A stretch of 64,000 nucleotides of DNA, from the NCBI RefSeq assembly GCF_030812475.1, contig NZ_JAUSSR010000005.1, positions 186,001-250,000 on the forward strand. Reading direction: 5' to 3'. Numbering within the stretch: the stretch's first letter is position 1; every line of letters begins with the position of its first letter. Below, piece by piece: positions 1-9,038 of this stretch. The notes beneath the pieces were generated by a model. The model had not been told where the DNA came from. It did no database searches and worked only from the letters and a program-made list of their open reading frames with translations. This stretch comes from Pseudomonas lini. Lineage in GTDB: Bacteria; Pseudomonadota; Gammaproteobacteria; Pseudomonadales; Pseudomonadaceae. Made by a program: the position numbers and the translations under genes.

Positions 1-61
1 CAGAACCGAACGACATAAAACAAATCCATTCCGCTCCAGAACCAATAGAGCCCTTTTGTTT

Positions 62-463
62 TCATTCCCCCTCCCCCTTTTTTTCACAAATGTCATCGAC
101 GGCCTTTGAATTTTCGATTTCAGCCTTAATTTCAGCCCATACACTCTTACACATTAGCCGAATCACCCACCTAACCACGGCAGACATACATTTCCCCGCG
201 ACCCTTTGCCTTGATCTCTTCTGGATTAATTTTTCGATATCAGCGACAAGCTGTACTTCATCGAAGAACCACCAAACTGGAGGCGCAGGCGTTAGCATAT
301 TGCTAATGCATACGGGAGCGACTCTTTCGAAAAAAGCGAATTCAACTTCTTCAATTGAGTAATTTTTTGCCACACCGGCGATATACCTGTAATCAATTTC
401 GGTATCGACGAATACATAAGACAAAGCCGCCCAGAGCTTGTGTTTGTCTAATTGATTTTCCAC
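62..463 (-). CDS. DUF7079-like protein, probable T6SS immunity protein
   Basis: This 133-residue cytoplasmic-looking protein has no signal peptide. Its N-terminal half carries the pattern I associate with DUF7079: LWAAL, a VDTEID stretch, a YSIEEVE segment and a VAPVC...PAPPVWWFFDE block at about residues 48-68. The tail is Lys/Glu-rich. Its ATG lies inside the end of the upstream putative effector gene, a 16-base overlap, so the two are translationally coupled. The position as last gene behind vgrG and a glycine-rich membrane-active candidate suggests that it protects the producer. The family assignment is from memory of the motif. The immunity role is inferred only from position. Confidence 0.65.
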   Translation of the reverse strand: MENQLDKHKLWAALSYVFVDTEIDYRYIAGVAKNYSIEEVEFAFFERVAPVCISNMLTPAPPVWWFFDEVQLVADIEKLIQKRSRQRVAGKCMSAVVRWVIRLMCKSVWAEIKAEIENSKAVDDICEKKGEGE

Positions 464-1221
464 TTCGTAAACTCTTCGATTTCATCGTCAATCGAATCTG
501 CCCATTTAGAGGCAGCCCAGCCAGATGCCACCCCAGCAGCCAGCATCAATCCAATTGCACAAAACGGAGCACCTGGCCCGCACACGACCGATACGGCCGA
601 GCTTGCCAAAGCTGTTCCAGCCGCCCCACCACCTATTGTAATACCCTGTTTAATCGCTTCTTTGGGTTTGTTATCAGCGTTAACAATTTCATAGGTCGCA
701 TAGGCGATAGTTACGACAATTAAAACCTTGCCTGAAACACTTAAAACCTTATTAAGCGTGTTGAATTTAGCGTTTGGTCTCGCAGACGACTCTACGATTT
801 CATAATACATGGAGTCTCTCTGCTCAACGCCAAGCTCGAGAAACCTCTTACCAAAGCGCTGAACGGCCTTTTCATCCAGCAACTGCTCTAGAGCCGGCGA
901 AATAATTTTCTTCTTTTGCGCAAAAGCCAAACCGTGCGTAGATGTCTTGTCTCTGACTTCTGCCATAATCTTGTTGCGCGCTTCGTAACAGAACTCTGCG
1001 GCCTCTTTCACCGACACATTGCCAGCCTTCACTTGCGACAAAACCTCTGCCTTGACCCTCTTGACATTACGATTATAGTTTTCTCGCTGTTTCGCATCGC
1101 TTATAAAATCTGCCGAAAATTTAAGCGCTGCGCCCTCAAAGCTTTCAAGGGCCGGCTTCAAAACCTCATCATCTACAGGATGAACTTCTTGAGCCAGGTA
1201 GTACCGATAAAAAGAATCCAT
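448..1221 (-). CDS. Putative T6SS effector with C-terminal glycine-rich membrane segment
   Basis: This 257-residue protein is encoded 5 bases downstream of vgrG on the same strand. Residues 1-150 are charged and helical with no family I recognise. Residues about 160-180 form a hydrophobic segment (VLIVVTIAYATYEIV). Residues about 190-240 are a Gly/Ala-rich hydrophobic hairpin (GGGAAG, CGPGAPFCAIG, AAGVASG) followed by an acidic tail. That C-terminal architecture resembles glycine-zipper or pore-forming toxins. The gene overlaps the following DUF7079 gene by 16 bases. AT content is clearly higher than in the tss genes, as is common for exchangeable effector cassettes. The effector role is inferred from context; no catalytic motif was seen. 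Confidence 0.55.
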   Translation of the reverse strand: MDSFYRYYLAQEVHPVDDEVLKPALESFEGAALKFSADFISDAKQRENYNRNVKRVKAEVLSQVKAGNVSVKEAAEFCYEARNKIMAEVRDKTSTHGLAFAQKKKIISPALEQLLDEKAVQRFGKRFLELGVEQRDSMYYEIVESSARPNAKFNTLNKVLSVSGKVLIVVTIAYATYEIVNADNKPKEAIKQGITIGGGAAGTALASSAVSVVCGPGAPFCAIGLMLAAGVASGWAASKWADSIDDEIEEFTKWKIN

Positions 1222-1226
1222 GATAT

Positions 1227-3962
1227 TTACTCCGCAAGCTCCTTTAACAATCTCTGTGCACCACTGAGTACACTTTCCTGGCTATCCAGGTTCTCAACCT
1301 CGAATTTCACGCACGATTTCCCTGCGAAAGAATAAAAATTCGCCTTGTTTTCACTGTCGAACTCACCTTTTAGGACCGATCCATCATCCATGGTGGCGGT
1401 GCACTTGATGCCTTGATAATTCAGGTCATGTGGAGCTGCAAAGCTGATCCATTGCTCTGAATCCGGAAACTCGATTTTCAGCTCCCCCGGCACCAGCGTA
1501 TGCACACTCATGGTCCGGCCATCCTTGTCGGTCACCCCGTTGAATACTTCGCCTTGCTGGGTGGTGATCCGGTAGCGGCTGAACGGCACCGGCGCCTGGG
1601 CGTCGTCTTTCACGGTGTAGCTGGCGGCATAACCTGCTGGCAGTGGTGTGGTCGGGGTGTTCAGGCTGGCGCCGCCGAGCTGCTGCACATGGGCCGCCTT
1701 GAGGTAGATATTGCCGGGCGCGCCCAGCTCGATCTCGCCACCTTTGAGGCGGATGTAGGCACCGCCGCAGTGGAACAGCAGTTCGTCCGGCGCGCTGATT
1801 TCCACGCGCCCTTCCACGCTTTCGATCTTGATGTCGGTCTTGGCCAGGGCGTGCAGATGGCTGCCCTGAGCGTGCAGCTCGACCTTGCCTTTGCCAGCCT
1901 TGAGTTTCAGGTCGGCGCGTTTTGCGAACAGGCTGATGCCACCCTCCGCCGTTGTGGTGATGTCGTGTCCGGCGCTGATGTCGGCGTTGTGCGCGGCCAT
2001 GATGCCCACGCTTGCGCTTCCGGAGGACAGGCACAGGGCTTCGGGACTGACCAGGCCGATGCCTGCCGGGGCCTGCAGCAATAGACCCGGTTGCGCCAAC
2101 CCCTTGAGGGCGTGGTTCAGGCGGGTCTGGCTGTCGATATCGCCGGGTGTCGCCTGCCCGCTGCGGGCCGCATTGGCCAGGGAGCGGGCCAACGACAGCG
2201 CGCTTTCCAGCTGCTCAATGGCCGCCGTCATGTCGATCTGCTGACCGTGGGCCTTGGCTTGTTCATCGGCACTGATGAACACCCCCTTCCCCGCCCGAAT
2301 CGCCCCCCAGCCATCGGTGCGCAATTCAAACCCTTCACCCCGCCTCTGCTGCTCGGCATCGACCAGATGCCCAAGATTCAACTGGCTCTTGCCACTGTGC
2401 TCGGTACTCAGCTTGACGTGCTCTTTGCCCCGCGTGTCCTCCATCCGCAGCTTGTTGTTGGCCGGCGTGCGCAGCACGTTGCGTTTGTAATTGCGTGCGC
2501 GCAGGGTCACGTGGTCGCGGTGCTCGCTGTCGTGCAGGGCATGGGCGATGTACGGCCGATCCGGGTCGCCTTGTTCGAAGGCCACCGCCACTTCGGTGCC
2601 GGCGATCAGCGGCAGGTGCAGGCCGTGGGTGTCGCCGGCGTAGGGCCGGGCCAGGCGCAGCCACATGCTTTCCTGGCCCGGTTGCCAGGTGTCGCGGTCG
2701 AACAGGAAGTGCACGCGGTAGCGCCCTTCGACGTCGATTTCGGCGTAGGGGTCGTGTTTTTGCGGGTTGCTGACCCGGGCCGGGACGGTGCCGGCGATCT
2801 GCGGCTTGGGCTGCAATGGCGGGCGAAAGCACACGCTTTCCGAATAGGGAATGGCCTGGAACCGGGCTTCGAAGCTGGCATCGCGGGCGGCGCGGGTGCT
2901 GAGGTGGGTGATCACCGCGCCGGGGGCGAAGGCCTGGGGCGCGCCGCCGGAGATCATCAGCTTCTGACCGGGGGCCAGGATGGCGCTGCTGCTGGTGCCG
3001 CTGAGGTGGGTCTGATCGTTGAGGTAGCGCTCGTGCTGCAGGCGGGCGTAGAAGTAGCCGGTTTCCGGTGGCAGGTCTTCGTAGAACTGGTAGCGGTCGC
3101 CGAGGGCGGTGTAGGGGTCAGCGTAGTGATAGGCCTCGCCGTAGGTGGTGGTCGCGCCGCGGGTGTGGTCGATCTCGCCGTCCAGGTGGGCGTAGGCGTC
3201 GCGGTGCTGGTAGGTGCGGATGTTGACCTGGCGTTCCACCACCTGGTGTTGGGTTTGCAAGGCCCAGACGCCGTCCTGCTCGCTGCTGCTCAGGCCGGCC
3301 GGTGAGTGGTAAGGCAGCTCGATGCCGGACTGGTAATGCAGCTGGTCGTCATGGAATTCGACGACGTCGAGGTGCAGGCGTTCATCGCTGGTGAAGCGGT
3401 ACCAGATGCCGACCTCGGCCAGCAGCCGGGCGATAAAGGCCAGGTCGCTTTCGCCGTACTGCATGACTTGCAGGCGTTTCGGGTACTTGCGGGTGAGCTT
3501 GAAGAAAAAATCCTCGCCGCGAAAATCGTGGCGGCTGCGCAGGATGTGTTCGACGATTTCCGGTACCGACTGGAGTTGGTAGAGGCGGAATTGCTGGCCG
3601 CGGGCGAGCAAGGCCAGTCGCGGTTGCAGGGTGATTTCGTAGCGGGCTTCGTCGACGGAGCCGGACAGGCGTTTGAAGCCGGTGACCACGCCGTGCAGGG
3701 TGCGCAGCGGTTTGATCGGCAGGTCCCGGGTCAGGAAGGTGAGCGGGCGCGGTGGGGCGTGCAGGCTGAAGCGGGCCTCGCGGTTGAGCAGCTGGTCGGC
3801 GGCGATGTCCTGCTCGGTGCAGGTGAATTCGATGACGTAGTGGAACGGCTGGCTCAGTTGCTCTTCGCCGTGGAAGGCCAGGACGTCGAGGGCCGGGTCG
3901 AAGCCATGGACGTATAGTTTGTGCCGGCTGTGGTCGAAGAAGGTACGTATTGGGCTGGCCAT
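1227..3962 (-). CDS. vgrG: Type VI secretion spike protein VgrG (TssI)
   Basis: This 911-residue spike protein has the VgrG architecture. A gp27-like N-terminal region (LSQPFHYVIEFTC) is followed by a gp5/OB-fold region around residues 390-500 (DPYAEIDVEGRYRVHFLFD). A DUF2345-type beta-helix follows at about 650-790 (DITTTAEGGISLFAKRADLKL), then an extension of about 130 residues after LNTPTTPLPAGY. That extension begins with a transthyretin-like sequence (SRYRITTQQGEVFNGVTDKD) and probably docks the downstream effector. I chose the ATG at 3962 because GGAGGG lies six bases upstream; an in-frame GTG at 3968 would overlap the clpV stop. The gene sits between clpV and the effector/immunity pair. 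Confidence 0.93.
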   Translation of the reverse strand: MASPIRTFFDHSRHKLYVHGFDPALDVLAFHGEEQLSQPFHYVIEFTCTEQDIAADQLLNREARFSLHAPPRPLTFLTRDLPIKPLRTLHGVVTGFKRLSGSVDEARYEITLQPRLALLARGQQFRLYQLQSVPEIVEHILRSRHDFRGEDFFFKLTRKYPKRLQVMQYGESDLAFIARLLAEVGIWYRFTSDERLHLDVVEFHDDQLHYQSGIELPYHSPAGLSSSEQDGVWALQTQHQVVERQVNIRTYQHRDAYAHLDGEIDHTRGATTTYGEAYHYADPYTALGDRYQFYEDLPPETGYFYARLQHERYLNDQTHLSGTSSSAILAPGQKLMISGGAPQAFAPGAVITHLSTRAARDASFEARFQAIPYSESVCFRPPLQPKPQIAGTVPARVSNPQKHDPYAEIDVEGRYRVHFLFDRDTWQPGQESMWLRLARPYAGDTHGLHLPLIAGTEVAVAFEQGDPDRPYIAHALHDSEHRDHVTLRARNYKRNVLRTPANNKLRMEDTRGKEHVKLSTEHSGKSQLNLGHLVDAEQQRRGEGFELRTDGWGAIRAGKGVFISADEQAKAHGQQIDMTAAIEQLESALSLARSLANAARSGQATPGDIDSQTRLNHALKGLAQPGLLLQAPAGIGLVSPEALCLSSGSASVGIMAAHNADISAGHDITTTAEGGISLFAKRADLKLKAGKGKVELHAQGSHLHALAKTDIKIESVEGRVEISAPDELLFHCGGAYIRLKGGEIELGAPGNIYLKAAHVQQLGGASLNTPTTPLPAGYAASYTVKDDAQAPVPFSRYRITTQQGEVFNGVTDKDGRTMSVHTLVPGELKIEFPDSEQWISFAAPHDLNYQGIKCTATMDDGSVLKGEFDSENKANFYSFAGKSCVKFEVENLDSQESVLSGAQRLLKELAE

Positions 3963-3964
3963 CT

Positions 3965-6631
3965 TCACCCCTCCAGCGCAGCAAGGTGCGCCGTGTCGTG
4001 GGCGTCGGTGAAATGCAGGGTCACGCCGTAATCGTCGCTGTAGCCCAGGGTCACGCCGTGGGTGGTCTGACCGGCCGCCTGGCGTTGCAGCAGCTGTTGG
4101 CTGAGCACTGGCAGGATCTGCTGGTTGAGCAGGCTGTCGATGTTGCGCGCACCGGAGTCGGGCAGCAGGCAGGCGGCAACCAGGGCGCCGTTGAGGGCCT
4201 CATCGATCTGGCAGGCCAGGCCGTAGTGACGCTGCAGACGCCGGGCCACCCGGGCCAGCTTGAGGCCGACGATGCCCTTGAGGGCATCGGCTTGCAGCGG
4301 GCGGTAGATCAGGGTCTGGAAACGCGCCAGCAGGGCCGCCTGGAAGTGCTCGAGCAGGATCGGCCGCAGCAGTTCCTGCAGGGTGCTGTCCGGCACGTCA
4401 GGCTGTTGCTGCAGACAGGCTTGCAATGGATCGCTGCCCAGGTTTGAGGTCATCAGAATGACGGTGTTGCGGAAGTCGATTTCACGCCCTTCGCCATCGC
4501 GCATGAAGCCTCGGTCGAATACCTGGTAAAACAGGTTGATGACATCGCGATGGGCCTTCTCCACTTCATCGAGCAGCACCACGCTGTAGGGCCGTTGGCG
4601 CACCGCTTCGGTGAGCACGCCGCCCTGGCCGTAACCGACGTAGCCCGGAGGCGAGCCTTTGAGTTGGCTGACGGTGTGGGCTTCCTGGTATTCGGAGAGG
4701 TTGAGGGTGATCAGCGATTTCTCGCCACCGAACAGGCAGTCGGCCAGGGCCAGGGCGGTCTCGGTCTTGCCGACGCCGCTGGTGCCCACCAGCAGGAAAA
4801 CCCCCAGCGGCGCCTGTTCTTCGGTCAGGCCGGTCCTGGCCGCCCGCAGACGCTGGGCAAGGGCATTCAACGCAGGCTCCTGGCCGATGACGCGTTCGCT
4901 CAATTGCTGCTCCAGGGCCAGCAGGTTGGCGTGTTCGTCCTTGAGCAGACTGCCCAGCGGCACCCCGGTCCAGTCGGCGATCACCTCGGCCACGCTACGT
5001 GCGCTGACATCGAGGGAAAGCAACGGTTGGTTGCCTTGGGCAGCGGTCAGTTGACCTTGCAGCTGTTCGCAGACATCCGACTGTGGTGGTTCGGTCTGGC
5101 GTGCATCGAGCAATTGTCGAGTCAGGTCGAGTTCGTGCCGATATTGCTGCTCGAGCTCGATGTGTTCACTTTGTAAATCCGCGTATTGCGCAGCGATCAT
5201 CGCCAGGCGCTCGCTGGCGATGCCGCCGATGAGTTGCCGATCCTCTTCGAGGGCCTGGCGCTCCAATTCCAGGGCGGCCTGCCGAGCCTTGAGTCGGACC
5301 AGTTCCTGGGGTTCACAGTCAAGGCTCATGCGCACTCGCGCGCTGGCGGTGTCGAGCAGGTCGACGGCTTTGTCCGGCAGTTGCCGGCCGGTAAGGTAGC
5401 GCCGCGACAAGCTGACCGCGGCCTGTACCGCCGCATCCTGGATGTGCACGCCATGGTGACTGGCGTAGCGCGCCTTGAGACCTCGCAACATGAGGCAGGC
5501 GCTGGCGTCGTCCGGCTCGTCCACCTTGACGGTCTGGAAGCGCCGCTCCAGGGCGGCATCGCGCTCGAAGTATTGTTTGTACTCGCTCCAGGTGGTGGCA
5601 GCGATGGTGCGCAGTTCCCCACGGGCCAGGGCCGGCTTGAGCAGATTGGCCGCGTCGGCACCGCCCGCCTGGTTGCCGGCCCCGATCAGGGTGTGTGCTT
5701 CGTCGATAAACAGCAGCACCGGATTGGCTGATTGCTGCACGGCATCGATGATGTTCTTCAGGCGTTGTTCGAACTCGCCCTTGACCCCGGCGCCCGCTTG
5801 CAACAGCCCCAGGTCCAGGGCGCGCACGCTGACGAGCTTGAGGCTGTCAGGGACGTTGCCCCGGGCAATGCGCAAGGCCAGGCCTTCGACCAGGGCGGTC
5901 TTGCCCACCCCGGGTTCGCCGACCAGCATCGGATTGTTCTTGCGCCGGCGACTGAGGATGTCGATGACCTGCCGGATCTCATCGTCACGGCCGAACACCG
6001 GGTCGATCTGCCCTGCCCGGGCCTTGGCGGTGATGTCCTGGGTGAATTTGTCCAGCACAGCCTGCAGGGCATCGTGCATCACGGTACTGGATGGAGGGGT
6101 AATCGGTTGGTCAGCAGACACTGCCATCTGGCCCAAGGCAGCTTCTTGCTGTACTTGCGGACGCTCTTCGGAGTGTTGATCGAGCAGCACAAACAAACGC
6201 TGCAATTGAACATCACTGAGGCTGAGCAGCGGCCACGCGGCGTCGCACGCGAGCAGGCCGGGGGTGTCCATCAACGCACCGAGCAGGTGTGCGGAGCGCA
6301 GGCGCTCGTGGTTGTCGTCCAGGGATGCGCGCAGCCAGGCGTTCTTGATCAGTTGCTGCAAGTTGACACACAGTTGCGGCTTGCCCTGCAAACTGCGAGG
6401 CAGGCCGTCGAGATGGTCGAGCAGCCCACGCCAGAGCACATCCATGTCCCATTCGTAGCGACGGGCGATGAGGGTCAGGTCGCCCTCTCCTTGCTCCAGC
6501 AGCTTGAGCAGCCAGTGCTCGATGCTGATCTGACCATGGCCGCGGCTTTGGCACAGCGAAGCCGCCACGCTCAACGCCTGGGCGCAATAAGGGTTGAGGC
6601 GGCGGAGCAAACGGGTGGAACTGGGGGCCAT
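3965..6631 (-). CDS. tssH: T6SS AAA+ ATPase ClpV (TssH)
   Basis: This 888-residue ClpB-like ATPase disassembles contracted TssBC sheaths. An N-terminal Clp-N domain (about 10-150) is followed by AAA+ module 1 with Walker A GEPGVGKT (about 238-245) and Walker B LLFIDEAH. A coiled middle segment (about 415-530) comes next. Module 2 has Walker A GTSGVGKT and Walker B VVLLDEVEKAH. Length is normal for ClpV. The stop overlaps the start region of vgrG. The gene is 158 bases downstream of hcp, with a stem-loop in between, so it may be transcribed at a lower level than hcp. The start has only a weak ribosome binding site. Confidence 0.95.
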   Translation of the reverse strand: MAPSSTRLLRRLNPYCAQALSVAASLCQSRGHGQISIEHWLLKLLEQGEGDLTLIARRYEWDMDVLWRGLLDHLDGLPRSLQGKPQLCVNLQQLIKNAWLRASLDDNHERLRSAHLLGALMDTPGLLACDAAWPLLSLSDVQLQRLFVLLDQHSEERPQVQQEAALGQMAVSADQPITPPSSTVMHDALQAVLDKFTQDITAKARAGQIDPVFGRDDEIRQVIDILSRRRKNNPMLVGEPGVGKTALVEGLALRIARGNVPDSLKLVSVRALDLGLLQAGAGVKGEFEQRLKNIIDAVQQSANPVLLFIDEAHTLIGAGNQAGGADAANLLKPALARGELRTIAATTWSEYKQYFERDAALERRFQTVKVDEPDDASACLMLRGLKARYASHHGVHIQDAAVQAAVSLSRRYLTGRQLPDKAVDLLDTASARVRMSLDCEPQELVRLKARQAALELERQALEEDRQLIGGIASERLAMIAAQYADLQSEHIELEQQYRHELDLTRQLLDARQTEPPQSDVCEQLQGQLTAAQGNQPLLSLDVSARSVAEVIADWTGVPLGSLLKDEHANLLALEQQLSERVIGQEPALNALAQRLRAARTGLTEEQAPLGVFLLVGTSGVGKTETALALADCLFGGEKSLITLNLSEYQEAHTVSQLKGSPPGYVGYGQGGVLTEAVRQRPYSVVLLDEVEKAHRDVINLFYQVFDRGFMRDGEGREIDFRNTVILMTSNLGSDPLQACLQQQPDVPDSTLQELLRPILLEHFQAALLARFQTLIYRPLQADALKGIVGLKLARVARRLQRHYGLACQIDEALNGALVAACLLPDSGARNIDSLLNQQILPVLSQQLLQRQAAGQTTHGVTLGYSDDYGVTLHFTDAHDTAHLAALEG

Positions 6632-6744
6632 GGGGGCGCGTCCTTGTTCGGTTCTCGGCGCGTAGCCGGTGGTGCAAGTGGCGGCGATAACTCGAAGTGG
6701 CGGGTGGAGCGCCCGTTAATGGACGCTCGGCCCGACACACCGGA

Positions 6745-6778
6745 AACCGGCAGACACAAGCGTGCCTGCCGGTTTTTT
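6745..6778. terminator. Stem-loop between hcp and clpV
   Basis: Arms AACCGGCAGACAC (6745-6757) and GTGCCTGCCGGTT (6762-6774) pair over 13 positions with one G-U and a four-base loop. Six T residues follow on the plus strand. Read on the minus strand, in the direction of hcp, the hairpin is preceded by the A-run and followed by only a short T-run. It is therefore more likely a leaky terminator or a 3-prime stabiliser of the hcp mRNA than a full stop. Confidence 0.55.
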
Positions 6779-6789
6779 ACGTCTGTGCC

Positions 6790-7272
6790 TTAACGATCGA
6801 CCCAGGAGTCGGAATGGCTGATGTTTCCGTCCTTGTAGGTCCAGGTGATTTTCTCGTAGCGCAACTCAACCAACTCCAGATGGTTGTGCTTCTCCTTGGT
6901 CGGGTCCTTGATGTCGTGCATTTTCGGCGCGACTTTCACCACCTTGACGTTTTCCAGCAAGGTATTGAAGTACTCGACTTCCTGGCCAGCCTCGTCGATG
7001 CGGTACCACTTGAACTCGGCGCTCTTGAGGGTCTGCCCCTTGGATACCGCCTTGAACAGGTAGGGGCTGGAAGCATCGATTACCTTGGTGAACTGGAACG
7101 GGGTATGCACCCGTGAGCCAGTCAACTTGCCGGTGTTGTTGTCCGTGGGGATGTACAGACTGTGGTCCTGCGCCAATACCTCAATGCTGCCCTGGCGTTC
7201 TGCTACGTCCACCGACCCTCTGATGTCTGCACCGCCGTCATCTTTCAGCCACAGATAAACCGGAATTGCCAT
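6790..7272 (-). CDS. hcp: T6SS inner tube protein Hcp (TssD)
   Basis: This 160-residue Hcp begins MAIPVYLWLKDDGG and contains the typical patterns HTPFQFTKVIDASSP and VELRYEKITWTYKDG. It has no signal peptide, as expected for the hexameric tube subunit and chaperone of small effectors. Its start lies inside the end of the OmpA-like gene (35-base overlap). A stem-loop follows about 12 bases after its stop. Length is that of standard Hcp. Confidence 0.95.
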   Translation of the reverse strand: MAIPVYLWLKDDGGADIRGSVDVAERQGSIEVLAQDHSLYIPTDNNTGKLTGSRVHTPFQFTKVIDASSPYLFKAVSKGQTLKSAEFKWYRIDEAGQEVEYFNTLLENVKVVKVAPKMHDIKDPTKEKHNHLELVELRYEKITWTYKDGNISHSDSWVDR

Positions 7273-9037
7273 GTGAAGCTCCTTCTCTCAGAACATGAAT
7301 GTCGCGCATTGCGACAGGGGGTTGTACATCCGGCCCCGGCGCGGGAAGCACACAGGCCCCCTCTTCCGGCACCAGACGAATATCGACTCGACGGTTGGCC
7401 GAACGTCCGGCCTCGGTGTCATTGCTGGCGATCGGTTGGCTGGCGCCAAAACCCTGGACCGCAAAACAGCTGTCAGGGATGTCGCCCATGTGCTTGATCC
7501 AGTCATGCACCGCGGCTGCCCGGGCTCGGGACAACTGCAGGTTGTGCCCGGCGTTGCCCGTGGCATCGGTGTGCCCGGCAATGACGATCAGCCAGCCGGG
7601 CTGAGCCTTGATGCCGACCAGGGCATTGACCAGCACCTTGGTCGAGCCAGGCTTGAGCCGGGCGCTCCCGGTACCGAATAGCGACAGGCTGTCCAGGCGC
7701 ACCGGCCTGGGGCTCCCGGCGGGCATCGGTGCCGTCGCCGGGTGACGGTGACCGGCAATGGTCGCCAGCACCTGCATGCGCAACGGCTCGCCGCGATACA
7801 GGCCCAGGCCCAGCGCCAGCGGTGCACCTTGTCGGTAGTAGTGATCCAGTCGCGTGGCATCCAGGCGCAACTGCGCAAACGCTTCCTCGCGCAGGGCGAA
7901 ATCGGGCCGGTCGCGTTGCCCTGTAGGTGGAATCGACGTGTAGCGCCGCAGGTCATCGGTGATCTGGCGCACCAGCAAGGTGTTCTGCCAGGCCGAACTG
8001 GCCAGGGCGCCGACACCGGCCATTGCGAACAACCACGACGCGATGACACAGGCACGGCGGAGCGGGGAATGCTGTTCCTGGACTGGCAGCAAATGCAGCA
8101 AGGGATCAGGGAACGGCAAGCGTGTGCCCTCCCCAGGTTCCGCCTGCCTGCTATTCACCAGCGCCAATTTGTTACGCCGCCATTGCTGCCACAGGTTGCC
8201 CGCCACTGACTGAGGCAGTACCGGTACCAGCGTAATGGCGCAAACCCTCGGCAGGCTGGCGCAATGACGGGTTTCACCGCGAGCGAAATGGTGCAGCACC
8301 GCTTCATCCAGCCAGGCAACAACGCTGTTCAGCCGGACGCTGGTGTGCAACCGGCCAGCATGCGTTGCGCTGTCCGAGGACTGTCGCTGCCAATCCGCCA
8401 GGCTGACGCACGCTCCCGCCGCGTGCACACTGGGGCTGCCCTCGCCTGCCTGCCAGCTGAACCAGGGACCCTCGCCCCGGGAGGCTTGCTGGTAGCTCGC
8501 CAGCAGTAGCGGCAATACAACGCCGCGCTTGCGAACCAGCCCGACCTGATAACTGAAGGCACGTATCTGTCCAGCCAACACGGCGGTGTCGGTATGCTCG
8601 GCGGGGTTGACGATGAACATGACGCTGAGCTGCGCGCCCCATTCCGGACGCAAGGCCATCAAGCCCGCGGTCACCGACGGGAGGTGCTCCAGCTTGGGTA
8701 CCCGCACATAGCAACCGTCTTTAGTGAGGTGCAGGGCCAGTTGTTCGACGGCCGTTGCGCCAAACAGACTCGCCAGACCATCACCACACACCAGGACCAC
8801 CGGCTTAGGGTAGGCCGCAGGCGGCAAGGAAGTATGGCCGGCCAGCGTCAGTGACTCGCCCAGCGCTGCCGCACGTCGTCCCGCCCGACACCAGGCAAGG
8901 ACGACGAAGCACAGGAGGGCCAGGACCGCGATTGCACGGGTCGCGGCCGTCAATGGAACAACCGCCAGCAGCGCGAGGGCGAGCGAACCCGCCCACAGCC
9001 AAAGACCCCGTGTCAGCTTGGGCGCCATCGGCCTCAT
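7238..9037 (-). CDS. T6SS-associated OmpA-like inner-membrane/peptidoglycan-binding protein
   Basis: This protein of about 600 residues has two N-terminal membrane segments (about 10-55: LWLWAGSLALALLAVVPL and AIAVLALLCFVVLAW). A cytoplasmic domain of unknown type follows, then a further membrane segment near residue 340 (ACVIASWLFAMAGVGALASSA). The C-terminal OmpA/MotB domain (about 460-580) contains GHTDATGNAGHN, LSRARAAAV and NRRVDIRL. It probably anchors the TssL-containing membrane complex to peptidoglycan, as OmpA-extended TssL proteins do elsewhere. I use the ATG at 9037 just after the tssL stop; a GTG at 9049 is possible. hcp overlaps its 3-prime end. Confidence 0.85.
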   Translation of the reverse strand: MRPMAPKLTRGLWLWAGSLALALLAVVPLTAATRAIAVLALLCFVVLAWCRAGRRAAALGESLTLAGHTSLPPAAYPKPVVLVCGDGLASLFGATAVEQLALHLTKDGCYVRVPKLEHLPSVTAGLMALRPEWGAQLSVMFIVNPAEHTDTAVLAGQIRAFSYQVGLVRKRGVVLPLLLASYQQASRGEGPWFSWQAGEGSPSVHAAGACVSLADWQRQSSDSATHAGRLHTSVRLNSVVAWLDEAVLHHFARGETRHCASLPRVCAITLVPVLPQSVAGNLWQQWRRNKLALVNSRQAEPGEGTRLPFPDPLLHLLPVQEQHSPLRRACVIASWLFAMAGVGALASSAWQNTLLVRQITDDLRRYTSIPPTGQRDRPDFALREEAFAQLRLDATRLDHYYRQGAPLALGLGLYRGEPLRMQVLATIAGHRHPATAPMPAGSPRPVRLDSLSLFGTGSARLKPGSTKVLVNALVGIKAQPGWLIVIAGHTDATGNAGHNLQLSRARAAAVHDWIKHMGDIPDSCFAVQGFGASQPIASNDTEAGRSANRRVDIRLVPEEGACVLPAPGPDVQPPVAMRDIHVLREGASHGNSGLSVAER

Positions 9038-9038
9038 A

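Noticed and set aside
2091..3305. Plus-strand frame of 404 codons opposite vgrG
   Set aside because: Gly/Val/Ala-rich translation with no domains, exactly antisense to a well-supported vgrG; typical shadow frame of high-GC DNA.
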